A stretch of DNA of 64,000 bases from Collybiopsis luxurians FD-317 M1. Taxonomy: Eukaryota; Basidiomycota; Agaricomycetes; Agaricales; Omphalotaceae. The first letter of the stretch is position 1. Each line of letters opens with the position of its first letter. Where the stretch lies: positions 604,765 through 668,764 of the forward strand of contig KN834768.1 in assembly GCA_000827265.1 (NCBI GenBank). The letters run 5' to 3'. The position numbers were made by a program, and so were the translations under genes. Positions 1 to 11,763 of this stretch are shown here, in pieces. Below the pieces are notes generated by a model, which was not told where the DNA came from, did not search any database, and was given only the letters and a program-made list of their open reading frames with translations.

Positions 1-1726
1 CATGTACACCTAGAAAGACGCTGACCTGGAAGGTAAGATAGCGCAAAGTTGGCGTTTGCATCCCCATCGTTGAGAGCAGCGGCAGGTAACCCGTTATGGG
101 TTTGATTTGGTGCGGTGCCCACGTCGCATGAGTCATATGTATATGGCCACTGCGGTGCTAAGCAGCCGAGAAGAGCAAACAGCTAGGACAGCTTACCGTC
201 CCATCCAAAGTCGCGCCGTAACCCGCTCTACCGAGGTTACCTACTGCCCATATAGTGGGCCACTGAGGAATAGACGGTAAGAGTTTCAGATAAAAAATAG
301 AGGAGCAGGACGCGAGACTTTACCCTGTATTGAGAAAAAGGTTCATAATGCGCAAAATGAGATTAGTCTCTAATGATCGACCCACATCCCAGCAACCTAA
401 GAAAAAAATCAGAGACTCAGTTACAGTACTGAGCCTTGAAAAATACGACCCACATTGTTAATACCTGGAAGCATGACGGAAGCTTCAAAGTACCCGCCAG
501 TGAAGCAGAATTTATTCCTGGGTCGTTCTCCCAGTGAAAAAGGGACATGAGGACTCAAAAAGAGACTCACCATGTCGACATCATCCCTACAGCACCGCTA
601 CCATCAGTCAATCTAGCCTGGGCTCTCACAGGAACATGCTCACCTCCTTGGAAATTGAGATTATGGGTCTCTTGTTGCGAATAAGTTATCACCAGAGATC
701 CATTTGCTGTAGTGATAGCAGCCGGGTCGTACCACTCAAGATTGTTGGTTTCCTGACAGCATCATTAAGTGCTCCAGAAAATCCGAAGACAAGTGTATCT
801 AACCCAATACTGTAGATTAACTAAGAGGGGGCGTTCTATTGTCAGCTACCCTGCTGAAGAAGGCAAAAAACTGCTCACCTGCCTGAATCGTCACCGTCAA
901 ACTTCGTAAGCTAGTCCAGCTGCCAATCAAAACTCACCTCCCAATACGGATCATCACCAGGATAAAAAGTTCTGCCATCAGTATTGAACTCATCGGAGAA
1001 AACTAATTTCCAGGTAGATCCGTCTCCGATGGAGATCGTCGTATAGGCATCGCTTGGCGTGTCGACATCAATGAGGCCAAACGTCAAGGATGGTACCTAA
1101 AGGAGATCACATGAACAACTTAGAATGTTGTGCAAAAGAGAGTTTACCTGTCCACTGCCGTTCACTTTTGCATTCAAAGCAGTTGCTGAGTCTAGACCTT
1201 CTCTTTGTTCAAAGGCAAAGATTGGGTAGCCAATACTGCAAGGATGTCATGGATTTAGTAGTCACTCAAACCTAAAATAGGAGAAGACTCACAATAATGA
1301 TAAGAGAACCACAACAAGAAAAACGAGGCACCCTAAATTGGATATTGCTCTAATCGACAGCATAAATGGTCCATGTTCATCCCACTTTCCCTTCCCGGCG
1401 TTCGGATTATGAAGGACATCATCTGGTTCGGGGATATTGGAGAACAAGCTGGAATCCCAAGTTTGCGGGTCTGGAGCCAGCGAGTACTAGCAAATTCAAA
1501 GAGAGTGACAAAATGGGGAGAATGAGACAGAAACATCCAGTGAAACTTGAAGTATTCACCTTGGCAGTGATAGAGAAAGTTGTATGGGTTGTAGCAGAAG
1601 GATACGGGCCCTACCAGGGTAACAATGAACTCAAATGGCTGGAAAACACGAATAAAACCACCAAACATATCCAGTATTTCGTGAGGATTCTTGAAGCAGC
1701 AGAACATCGGATTCTCCTTGGGACAT
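1..1726 (-). CDS. KRE6/SKN1-like GH16 protein, copy A, 5' part (cut by window edge)
   Basis: Minus-strand, multi-exon gene whose 3' half lies beyond position 1. The start at 1726 gives MSQGESDVLLLQESSRNTGY. Spliced exons follow with GPYPSATTHTTF, a linker with NIPEPDDVLHNP, and a membrane anchor including SNLGCLVFLVVVLLSLL. This is the usual type II layout of KRE6/SKN1 proteins: short cytoplasmic N-terminus, one membrane span, then a lumenal GH16 domain. The family acts in the secretory pathway in beta-1,6-glucan assembly. I see no stop codon or frameshift in the exons I could join. Copy B (14394-17216) is the complete paralogue; at the anchor, copy A (SIRAISNLGC) looks closer to the family than copy B (SSRAISNLKC). 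Exon limits were set by eye. Confidence 0.78.
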
Positions 1727-3070
1727 TGAGACTAATGGGATTCAAATGATATGAGAGAAAGTTTCAACGATGTAAAGGAGCGTCGACGCGCGAAGTGTCT
1801 GGAAAATAAAGACAGGTGTGGTGGGGAGCGAGACGAATGACAAGGATTATTATACCAACGAGGTAAGAATAGCCTTGTTAAAGTACCGGCAGGCTGCCAA
1901 TCGTTGTTGGTATCCGTTCCAGGGGAATGTTCCTTGAAGGTAGCTGAGCTTCGATGTGCGCGTAAAAAATAGTTCGACCTGCAAATAGCCGTCCAGGCCG
2001 GAAGAAAATGCCACTCCCAGAAAGCTGATATGCGTCCACTATCTACTGATCGTCTCCAGCCATATTTCCGTCCCTTCCACCGATCCATATCCTTAGCACC
2101 TCTCAAATGCCACTAAGGCGGTTTGTTGCCCTTTGTGACAAAAGATGGTGTAGATTAGCGTAATAATTGTATGACTTAGCGGTCCTTCATCATGTCAGTC
2201 AGCATCGGAGTGAACCATTCATGTCGGGGATCCACTCGCCTATATTGACCAGGAATGATAGGATCAAGAACGTAGAGCGAAGAGGAAAGGACCAATAAAG
2301 ATTTTCTTCGAATACAAGCTCGACATAAAAGTGAAGAATAGCTTGGAAGGATACTTAGCTATTGCGATGATACAACATTTGAGATAGCTCAGTGGCCGAT
2401 ATGCGATGATTTGCTACCAGAAAGTGAGCTGAAACTGTCGTTGGCAACGTCGAGAATAGCATCACGCACAGACCTTTATCAGAGGTCAAAAAGACTGAAA
2501 CAAAGTACAACCTGAGATTTATGCACTCAACACTCAGCTAAGCAGGCAGCATTGGAAGATAACAACAATTCGAAGGTCTTATTGCGATAATCTGTGGGTG
2601 CTACTAATGAAATTATTTTGAAGTTTAGAGACGGAGAGATTAGCAGTGCTATAATAGCAGTCTAAGTACTCCTGGATTTCTCAGCTACGCAAGTACTCAC
2701 CGAAACAAGTTGGTCATGACTGCGTTGAACTTCATGACTGCCGAAACAAAAGCGAAAGCTATTTAAGCGCCTCGATCGGGCCGGAGTGGTAGCGTGACCT
2801 TACCACGCATTACGCGTCGCGCGATTGAAATTCATATGCTTGTACCAAGTGTTATGCATCACCATATGCGTGAATATTGAGTTAAATGAAGAGTTATTGA
2901 GTTGAGGAGAACTAGAACAATTCCGTTGCGTCGTTAATAAATACTACACTACATAACTAGATGAACAGTCCCAAAGTAACTTTCCATGAATCATACACGT
3001 AGATACGTACTTATCGTCATCTTCTAAATCGTTCTGCCTTATACAACGGCAAAAGTGGAAGCGGTTTGAG
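1727..3070. other. KRE6-like copy A upstream region, no gene seen
   Basis: This is the 5' flank of the minus-strand KRE6-like gene and is matched base for base along most of 17217-19028. Short ORFs here (for example 1732-2106, minus) also occur in the other copy but have no recognisable domain and are probably chance. No RNA gene or clear TATA motif is assigned. Confidence 0.6.
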
Positions 3071-3096
3071 ATGATTTTCCTTCTGAATGCTGGCCA

Positions 3097-4430
3097 GCTT
3101 CTTCATACTAATCAAACTCAGCTCTATGGGGCCCAAACATCAGGAATCCCAGGTTATGCTCCTCAATATGCAGTCCCATATACTGTTCCTCTAGGTGTTA
3201 CTACCAGTTTTAGTCCTATGTCTTACTATCCCTTTATGAGCAGGCCTTCTCAAATNNNNNNNNNNNNNNNNNNNNNNNNNNNNNNNNNNNNNNNNNNNNN
3301 NNNNNNNNNNNNNNNNNNNNNNNNNNNNNNNNNNNNNNNNNNNNNNNNNNNNNNNNNNNNNNNNNNNNNNNNNNNNNNNNNNNNNNNNNNNNNNNNNNNN
3401 NNNNNNNNNNNNNNNNNNNNNNNNNNNNNNNNNNNNNNNNNNNNNNNNNNNNNNNNNNNNNNNNNNNNNNNNNNNNNNNNNNNNNNNNNNNNNNNNNNNN
3501 NNNNNNNNNNNNNNNNNNNNNNNNNNNNNNNNNNNNNNNNNNNNNNNNNNNNNNNNNNNNNNNNNNNNNNNNNNNNNNNNNNNNNNNNNNNNNNNNNNNN
3601 NNNNNNNNNNNNNNNNNNNNNNNNNNNNNNNNNNNNNNNNNNNNNNNNNNNNNNNNNNNNNNNNNNNNNNNNNNNNNNNNNNNNNNNNNNNNNNNNNNNN
3701 NNNNNNNNNNNNNNNNNNNNNNNNNNNNNNNNNNNNNNNNNNNNNNNNNNNNNNNNNNNNNNNNNNNNNNNNNNNNNNNNNNNNNNNNNNNNNNNNNNNN
3801 NNNNNNNNNNNNNNNNNNNNNNNNNNNNNNNNNNNNNNNNNNNNNNNNNNNNNNNNNNNNNNNNNNNNNNNNNNNNNNNNNNNNNNNNNNNNNNNNNNNN
3901 NNNNNNNNNNNNNNNNNNNNNNNNNNNNNNNNNNNNNNNNNNNNNNNNNNNNNNNNNNNNNNNNNNNNNNNNNNNNNNNNNNNNNNNNNNNNNNNNNNNN
4001 NNNNNNNNNNNNNNNNNNNNNNNNNNNNNNNNNNNNNNNNNNNNNNNNNNNNNNNNNNNNNNNNNNNNNNNNNNNNNNNNNNNNNNNCAGGTAGCTCAAG
4101 ATGGGGAGGTGTTTTTAATGTGGGACCATATAGGCAGTCTCCATCTCATCCTTATTCTCTGCACTTGAATCCTAGACATACAACCAAGTATCATGGCCCT
4201 GGTCTTGCCCCAGGGAAACATTAGCTAGAGAAGGATTCAGATGATTCTTGAGACAATCTGGAGTTTATTTCTAATCTCAAGAATAAGAAGAGGAAGACAA
4301 ATCAAGGAAATGATAACTCTGAGAAGATTCTAGAAGCTGCGGGGATTTCCAACAGTCAGGAGCCTAGGGGCAAACATAAAAATCAGAGCCAAGGTGCAGA
4401 AAGGGGTAAAGGCAAACAGTGTCACAATTA
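3097..4430 (+). pseudogene. Unrecognised low-complexity reading frame split by a gap
   Basis: Before the gap, 3097-3255 reads as a Q/P/Y/S-rich stretch (GIPGYAPQYAVPYTVPLG). After it, around 4090-4430 in another frame, comes NPRHTTKYHGPGLAPGKH, then in-frame stops, then a K/N/Q-rich stretch (NKKRKTNQGNDNSEKILEAA) ending at a stop near 4429. The composition is that of a disordered protein or a decayed mobile-element product. I do not recognise the family. The stops after the gap suggest decay. Whether the two sides belong to one gene cannot be told. Confidence 0.3.
3256..4087. other. Assembly gap (N run)
   Basis: About 830 undetermined bases. The 365-codon open frame running across it is produced by the Ns and is not evidence of a gene. 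Confidence 1.
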
Positions 4431-4927
4431 AGCAGTAATTTTACACTTGTTTTCTTTTTTTCCCTTCCACTCAGGTTTGTAGGTACTTGGGTGAAGGCTC
4501 ACTATCACCTATGGACTTGTATTAAATGTAGAATTGTGTGTTCATTTGCAGTTTCAATTATTTGTACTTCTAATGTGTTTTCAGCAACCTCGTATGTAAA
4601 TAGCCCTGAAATAGTGCTTTAATTTCAATATATCAAATTATGTGCTTGGATAGACCTTAGACTTCATACGGTACAATATGCTCTATGCCTTAGGCCTTGT
4701 GCATTTGAATGCAGATTATTCAACTCAAGCCTGAGGATTAAACAGCGGTCTCAACAACCATGGGCATTTAGCTGATGTAGGGCACTTGTAGAATATCAGT
4801 ACTATGTCAGCATTCAGGCATATTCTCAATTACAAGCCTTTCGAAGTCAAATAATCATATTTAATGTGTCGGAAATAAGTTTTAATGAGAGTTACATTTT
4901 GCCAAGCCTCGGCAAGTTAAGCTGTCA
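4431..4927. other. A+T-rich DNA without recognised feature
   Basis: Nothing gene-like was recognised. The C-terminal part of the neighbouring P450 relic would be expected here, but its haem-binding motif was not found. Confidence 0.5.
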
Positions 4928-5016
4928 AGTGTGGGAAAAAAAAGTTACTTGGATGTAACTTTCAAGTTACTTGAATAAATTAAAAAAGTTACTTGAAAAG
5001 TAACTTTGCGCACACT
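4928..5016. mobile_element. Small palindromic element (MITE-like)
   Basis: The ends form an imperfect inverted repeat: AGTGTGGGAAA...AGTTACTT on the left and its complement ending CACACT on the right. Inside are several copies of AAGTTACTTG and its complement, giving nested hairpins such as AAAGTTACTT-GAA-AAGTAACTTT. No clear target-site duplication is visible. It lies just beyond the last recognisable codons of the P450 relic. It may be a short non-autonomous DNA transposon or only a fold-back sequence. Confidence 0.5.
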
Positions 5017-5029
5017 CATTCAAGAATAG

Positions 5030-6589
5030 GTGTTGTTCTTGATGGAGACGGCAGACCAAAGACATGATCTAGTTCCGCTCAGAGCTGCAGTGAGATATTC
5101 TGATTGGAGATGAGATAATACATAGCGAATGTCAGAACTGTTGCAGTGGCTTCAAAGCCTAAAAATTCAGAATATCGTAGTCTTCAATTAGCAAGGTGTA
5201 TGCCAAAAATAATGCATACTGACCTGCCTGAATAGCGAACAAGACATCATCAATAACATCAGCATGTGAAAGGCCTGCTTTCAACTACAATAGGTCAGTA
5301 ATCTGGAATGTAACAAGATCAAACAGACTACACTCTCACAAGCAGAGAGCATATGGTCGGTGCTCCAGATAAAGACTCTTCTGAGCTCTGAGCGTCTTTT
5401 ATCTTCTGTTCAGAAAGTTTCTGCAATTGGTGGATAGGATTGGGAAGAGGCAAATATGTTAGGAGTTTGAAGGTAAATGGAACCTCTCCCAAACTGGGTC
5501 ATGAGATCAGCTATATTTCTGAGTGACTTTTAAAAGTTGGAATACACCTATGTCTGAAAGTATTCTGCAGCCTCTTGACAGTTCTCTACAAAGTGATTTG
5601 GGTCATTGCTTTCAAGTAGGTTCTACATGTTAGATCAGGCGAGATTTAAAGAGAGCGCATTCAATATATGTACAAAAGGCTTTGAAGGACCAAAAGTCAT
5701 TAAGCCCTAGGAGAAGTAGTGTGTTAGTATATATTTATACCTTGTATTTCTGAAATTTCATACCATGAAGTCAAACATCCAATGCTGAAACACTCTACCA
5801 AGATTCACAGGTCCTTTTACTGAATTCCTCATCACTACTGTCATTAATCTATTTATTGTCATTTTGAGGTAAGGAGTATATGTCTCAATGCTGATTCATC
5901 ATAAGCAGAGTATGGAACATAATTGTCTGGATACTCACGACGCCAATGTGAATGCTTGTGCCCAAACAGCCCATCATTTTGCATGATGGCTCTTGTCCTG
6001 AATGAAGAATATGCCTTGCCCTTTGGAAGCCCCCAGTGCATATGCGTTGTCCTTCTCAAAACATTGGGCACTCTTGTACACAGTGTGCAGTACAGAAGTG
6101 TCGAGGACAGACAGCTTGTTTGGGCCTGCATGCAAGTCAGCAAAGATGCATTATATTAATAAGAATGGTAGCATTGTAAGCACCCTTACCTATACGGATA
6201 ACGTTTCCATATTTCCAATGCATTTCTTTCATGACTGCAAAACTACGACCAGATCTGATGCAAATTGCCAAGGGAAAGTCCAAGATAGCAAAGACTGGAT
6301 GGCCTGGAAAGCAAGCTAGGGGGTGAAAGAGACAGTGCGAGATGCAGATCCAAAACAGAATAGCTACTGCTATGCTGGGTATTAACAGGGGGCTGAAATT
6401 AAGCGAAGGCATTGAGAACATCATGGACAGATCCAAGAGAAGTACGCATGTGAGGTCATTTATAGGAAGTTTGTTTATTACGCTGCCGGTCCCTAGATAG
6501 AAATGCCAAATTTTGGCAGATGTGTGAAAGTTATAGATATATTTGATAGCCAGTATGATGGCGGCAATTCGCTTGTTTTGATTAAGCAT
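5030..6589 (-). pseudogene. Cytochrome P450 relic (N-terminus to I-helix)
   Basis: Read on the minus strand across plausible short introns, this gives a P450 in order. About 6180-6589: a hydrophobic anchor, a proline-rich hinge and EMHWKYGNVIRIG, continued after an intron by GPNKLSV. Then GQGIFFIQDKSHHAK and WAVWAQAFTLA (helix C region). About 5800: VNLGRVFQHWMFDFM. About 5430: NPIHQLQKLSEQKIKDAQ. About 5110-5250: helix I, AIQAG spliced to FEATATVLTFAMYYLI, then AELDHVFG. An in-frame TGA interrupts the C-helix arginine region (5974-5976) and another follows helix I (5079-5081), both where the family usually has arginine. The ExxR and cysteine haem-binding motifs are missing. Family membership is well supported; the subfamily is not assigned. 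It is not expected to be functional. Confidence 0.78.
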
Positions 6590-8951
6590 GTCTTAGCTTT
6601 GGAACCACGCAGAAAGAGAAAAAATTCAAGTGGCCCAATGGCATACAGAATAACAAAAATTCAGTAGACCCACTGAATTTTCAAACATCGATGAAGCTGG
6701 ATGCCCCATACAATCAATTGGGCTTTCAATACGACAACTCTGTCTCACACAGAAGGCTTACAAATTGGAATTACATTGACCGAAAACTGTATTTCAACAG
6801 ACAGATCTGGTGAACTGCATTTAGCAACTTTAGTGGCTTGACTACAGATTACAGGTCAACCAAAGACTCACATTCAAATATTCAGAAGTATGAGGCTACA
6901 GTGCTAGATACAGAACATAATGGTTAAAAACATCATGTTTTAGTGTTCATTTTAGCTAGACTGCATCTTCTTACTTGTCCACAAGCCCCTGACATCCCAC
7001 TGCGTACTGTGGCCTGCTTAACTGCCTTACTTATGTCATTATTGTCCTTCACCTGTACTGGCATGGAACGCAGCACTAAACTGAACAAATCAAGCAATTG
7101 CATATAGTCCCAATGGGAGGGAAAAGTATATAAAATCAAGACTCGAGATAGATACAGGTGCGCTTATTGATGAAAAAATTGAATCGAATGTAAGTATAGC
7201 GCATTAAACAGACAGTGTGCTCCCCAGATTTTTCAGTTAATTCACCATTTCGAGCCGACCATCTGGTAACTGTGAAGTACAGTTGTAAGTACTAGTCTAT
7301 CTGTTCTCGAAATGCCTTTATAGCCATAATAGTGACAGCAGTAATCAGTTCATCCCAGAGTTTTTGCAGTACGGTAAGATTACTGCAAGGGAGTGTGCCC
7401 CAATGGCGCATGATGCCGTGTGTAAAAGGCACACAGATTCATATATCAGCATAAAGGAGATATTAGAATCAAGTACAGATGGTAATTAACAGCAGAAGAT
7501 GTAGTCCTCACCTGGATCACTGTCCCCTCTTGTCAAACAACGAAGTAACCTGAAGCATTCAAAGCAGGGCCAGGTTGTGACATCGACGAGCTCAGCTGCA
7601 GGGGTCTGTGAAGACAAAAAAAAGCTTTCATTCTTTGCTCCGACCACTGTAAAGACTGGGAAAACAAGCTTGGATTATAGGTTTGAACCATTGTCCAAAT
7701 GTCATCTAGAAGATGAAGACTGGGAAGTCCCATAGGTTCTGGAGTAGCATGAAAAACTGCCTTGACTTTCATGTTTGTAGCCGCAGCGGTCATGTTCCTC
7801 CAGATATTATTAGTGTAGCAGTGTCCATCCACACTGAAAGCATGCGCACTGCGCAGGTAGTGGCGAACCAGTGTTTCTGATTCAGTCAATAGGAAAATTT
7901 GATCTACCAGGAATGCATTTATCTCAAATATGAATTGATGGTCAGAATTTGGGCACTTACAACTGTCGTCATCATCGTTGTGCAAATCTTCACCTTTCTT
8001 GAGTGAGCGGGCAGGGTCAAATCCTAATAAAATATTGTAAATTGCATCAATGGAGTGAGGTCGTGCTGGAGAGGCATATCCTTGAAAAATCTATCAAATG
8101 CCTTCTCTATATAAGTCAGGGCTCTGGTAGTAGCCTGGTTCACTTTTGCTTGCCTATCCTGGAAGTCTGACTGGTCCTAGCAATTTCCAGCTCTTCTGCA
8201 AAGCCTCAGTCCCTTTGTCATGATGTTCATCACATTATGGACCTGAATTGCCTTGTTATCTTATCAGCAAAGGGCATACCAAGGAAGCTCTGGATATTCT
8301 CGCTAGATATCCTGCAAACAGACAATATGATGATCAGTTAGTTCAACAGGAGTTCAAGGAGATTTTTTCACAACTTGACAAGAAAAGGCAACCTTGGTAG
8401 GGACCTGGAGGAGTCTTTTAGCTACTCCAGGAAATCGTCAGTGTATGCTCACTGTGTATATCGTGACATTGTCACTGGGAGTAAGCCGTCTTTTAAAAGT
8501 TCTTTGGTATCACTGCTCTAACCGCAAGACATAGCTGGCCCAATCTCCTTCTATTTTGCACTGACACTCAGGTCTGTGAGAATATCAAACCCAACCTACA
8601 TTTGTGTGTGATGCAGCTTTGTCATTGAGTAAATCTTGATTTAGTAAAGCCTCACTCTTTTCACAGTAATTGTTAGCAGAGTACTAGCAATATTTAATAC
8701 TTTTATGGTCGTGATTGGAGGACAATGTGTAGATAAAGTGAGAAGGTGGTCTCTATTTGTCCTATCGACCACTGGCATGTTTATCATATATATTGTGATT
8801 GTTGGTCTATCTGTAAGTGTTTAACAATGTTGATGGACTGTTTTTCAATATCTCAATAGGCAAAATTTGCTTGAACCCCAACTCTTTTAGTTGGAATCGC
8901 ATTTGTAGTTATGTTCTTCCTCTGTTTGTGATCCAACAATATGGCGTGGGT
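6590..8951. other. A+T-rich, decayed region without recognised gene
   Basis: No intact gene was recognised. A 150-codon minus-strand ORF (7533-7985), and partial frames upstream of it to about 8330 (for example KVNQATTRALTYIEKAFDRF near 8110), read like fragments of one decayed gene with several stops, but I cannot name a family. Small hairpins occur, such as AAATTCAGT/ACTGAATTT near 6660 and CCTGGAG/CTCCAGG near 8410. Confidence 0.45.
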
Positions 8952-9701
8952 TAGGGTGCCGTGAATAATTCCCGGCCCTGTTAATAACATTGTTATTAAC
9001 GATGGTCCCCTGAAGGACCATTATTAACCTAGTTAATAACATGTTATTAACAAAAGTGCAAGTGAATAAATAATTACCCTACCTTAAATGGGCTGCAAAA
9101 TCCTTGAAAATCTGACCACTACTGCATCAAAATTTGTGCCATATCACCCATCTCTTTTCAAACAGGTTGAAAAGGAATGGCTGGCCCTAAATTGAACTTG
9201 ATCCAGGGATTCAACTTCGGCATCACTGTATTCTCCTGAGCCCTGCATCAGTGTCCAGTACATCAGACTCAATGGCTGTCCCTCATCATTGTCCTTGCTC
9301 CTTGTACTACCTTTGCTCTATGGCATCTTTCATCCTAGCATTCTTACTCCCAGTCAGTTTCAGAATTTTGCAAAAGACAAGTCAAGGCCTGGTATTTTCC
9401 TTATTGAGCACACCTTGGGCAAGTACTGCAAATACTATTTCTTGCAAATGCAGAAATTTGATCCAGTCTGTATTGCTTGACACTGCCTACCAGGACTTTT
9501 CAGTACTTATTTCAAGTTAGCATGGATTGGTCATGAATTGTGCAGTCTGCATCTTCAAGAATGGTCTGTTTGCAAGGATGCATCATTCAAATTATTCACA
9601 AATTTTAACATGGTGTTTTAGACCTCTGAGTTAATAACATGTTATTAATGTGTTATTAACAATAGTATAAGATGACTTGTTCACAGCACCCTAGTGTGGG
9701 T
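8944..9701. mobile_element. hAT-like non-autonomous element (MITE) with 8-bp target duplication
   Basis: Terminal inverted repeats of 14 bp lie at 8952-8965 (TAGGGTGCCGTGAA) and 9680-9693 (complement, one mismatch). They are flanked by GCGTGGGT (8944-8951) and GTGTGGGT (9694-9701), an 8-bp direct repeat with one difference. An 8-bp duplication and a TAGGG-type terminus fit the hAT superfamily. The 742-bp body has no transposase. Just inside the ends are palindromes built on GTTAATAACATGTTATTAAC (about 8980-9051 and 9631-9660). An internal frame near 9240-9480 has some coding character but is not recognised. Confidence 0.75.
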
Positions 9702-9745
9702 GCCACTTGGTCAGTTTTTTCCCATGGAGATTCTACCCTATTCCA

Positions 9746-11763
9746 TCCTTAGCGCTGCCTGTAGCAGCAATCCCCAACTCAACTTGAGTTTGTTGTTATT
9801 CAGACACCTGGTACCCAAATAACAACCAGCCACATGTGTTGTCTTCAAAATTCCCCACAAGTTATGTTACTTAATCCTTAGCGCCGTTAGTACTTTCGGG
9901 AGAAAATAATGTCATAGTTCAATTATTAAGTACATGCATATAGCTGCTCTACATTGAACCATCTATGGACAGTCTATTTGTCAACCAATTATATTGGCAT
10001 TGCCAATCTGAGCAATGAGCGGCAAATTGTCAACTATCCCATAAATCATTGTGCTCAAAACAGCTGGCAGCCAGTTGAAGGTAATAATCATTGCAAGAGT
10101 CAACAATCGGCGACCAACTACAGTGCCAGATACCCTCTCCTCCCCATAAAGATCTTCTTAGAGTGGGGCAAATTCCATGGCCAATGAAATCCTCTGAAGC
10201 ATTATTTCTACAGACCACCCAACCTAATTCAACCAGTCTATTGGTAGGTGGAAAGTCAGTGTTTTGGAGCAATGCCACATTCTGGAATATGAGTTCGGGG
10301 TACAGAATAAACACGTGATTCGCAGATATGAACACACCATGTGCAGTCGATGGGGATGCCAAGACATATTTCCAAATGGTGTGATGTTTAGTTTCAATAA
10401 CACTAACCAATTTTCGGCCATGTTTCTGGAATACACAAATGGAATTGACAGTGTCCAAGGGCAAGCTGAAGATGATAGTATCAGTCAATTGGAAACTATA
10501 ATGATACATTGTTGATGAAGCAAAAATGAACAATGAATCACTCCTCACCTGAAGTTTGTGAGAGCTGTAAACAAAGGGCCACATTTGCTTGCTCCACAAA
10601 GAATGTCTAATGTTGCAGGTGCAAAGGCATTGACTACCCCTATGGCAGCCATAGCAGATGATCCAACCATTACAGCAGATGCCTCAATCATGGCTGAACA
10701 GAAAATCTGCCATTCAGCAAACCAAAAAACTGTGCTGGAGCTGCTCAGCAACATCCACTGGATCCAAAAACTTGTGTGCGATAACAGAGCTGTCCATTGT
10801 GCGATCAGGTGAAGGCTGAAGATCTGAAACTGGAATAGGCATAGGAGATACTTCAGAAGGAAGAGCATTGAAACATGGAAGATCCATGTTCAAGAAAGTG
10901 GGGTGCATTTGATAGATATGGGACAAAGAAGGTATAAAAAGGATGGATTAAAACTATGCATGTTAACATTTTCAAATACAGAGTTCAATGGCTGCCAAAT
11001 ATCTGTATCAGCGCCAACATATTTTTGATATCTATGCTGTTGCAAATGTATCATTCTCTATACAAAACATGATGCCGGTACAACATATTATAATACATTC
11101 TCACGAAAACTATACTAATTTAGTAGAACCTTGTAGCCATATCCGAAAGTACACGAATGTCTTTTCTTTGGTACCAGCATTCAAGAATCCACTTCTTCAC
11201 GGCAGGGCGGTTTATCGCTCGGTTGCCGATTTGGAGCTTCAACTGTGGATTGATATGAACTCCAATCATGAAATTTTTGATTTATCTGCTCAGTCCCATT
11301 GATTCAAAGTGGGAGAACTGGTCTATGTTCTATTTTTCGATCCGCAGGATTATCAATAAACTATGCAGAAGTATACGACAAAAGACTGAAGGGATGTTAG
11401 TGATGTGCCAGTCCAGTCCTGGCCTAGAGCCATTGAGCCGGATAGTTCTCTGCCTGTATGTAGTAAATTATTGATTTTTCTTTTTCCGTTTGATTGGCAA
11501 CTGAGCCACTGAGGTACCTTTTCATTTGCGCTGTGTGGGAGAAGACAGCTGTGGATGTGAGAAACAAAATTTTGTCAATGAAATTCAGGTTAAGCGCTGA
11601 AGCGTCAACTGTATTAGTTAAGAAAGGAGGTTTAACACGCGACCTCGATTTGAATCTCATCATTATATTGTGAGAAACTCCTGCCTATTGGGGCCAGATC
11701 TGGGGAGATCGTGGCCGATTGCTGCATACAAAGCCCTCCCTTCCCTTCGGTCAGAGTCGGGGA
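9746..11763 (-). mobile_element. Helitron-like element, copy 1 (non-autonomous, minus orientation)
   Basis: Read on the minus strand it begins TCCCCGACTCTGACCGAAGG (at 11763). It ends with the inverted subterminal motif GAGTTGGGGATT, a 5-bp-stem hairpin GCTGC-ctgta-GCAGC (9754-9768) and GCTAAGGA (to 9746). It sits between A and T with no target duplication. Copy 2 at 56068-56633 shares both ends. Asymmetric subterminal inverted repeats, a 3' hairpin and A/T insertion are features of Helitron/Helentron-type elements. No Rep/helicase gene is present. The ~1.5-kb interior carries ORFs of up to 189 codons (for example 10030-10599, minus) that I cannot assign and that may be captured host sequence. 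A partial second terminus (ATCCTTAGCGCC) lies at about 9880. Confidence 0.62.

Larger units (their letters stand above)
1..3095. repeat. Segmental direct repeat, copy A (~3.1 kb)
   Basis: This stretch matches 15484-18548 (and again 18613-19054) in the same orientation, with scattered substitutions and small indels. It carries the 5' half of a KRE6-like gene and its ~1.3-kb upstream region. The match stops at about 3095/19054. In copy B that point lies inside the last exon of a 7-TM gene. In copy A the sequence switches to unrelated DNA. The left end is beyond the window. Differences are spread along the length, so this looks like a real, slightly diverged duplication rather than one locus assembled twice. 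Confidence 0.9.

Noticed and set aside
3071..4168. Long open frames spanning the N run on both strands
   Set aside because: Most of the codons are undetermined bases. The flanking coding parts are short and change frame after the gap.
7533..7985. 150-codon minus-strand ORF as a functional gene
   Set aside because: Adjacent frames that could be its other exons contain several stops, and no family was recognised.
10030..10599. 189-codon minus-strand ORF as a host gene
   Set aside because: No recognisable domain and no supporting exon neighbours. It lies inside a Helitron-like element and overlaps other open frames.
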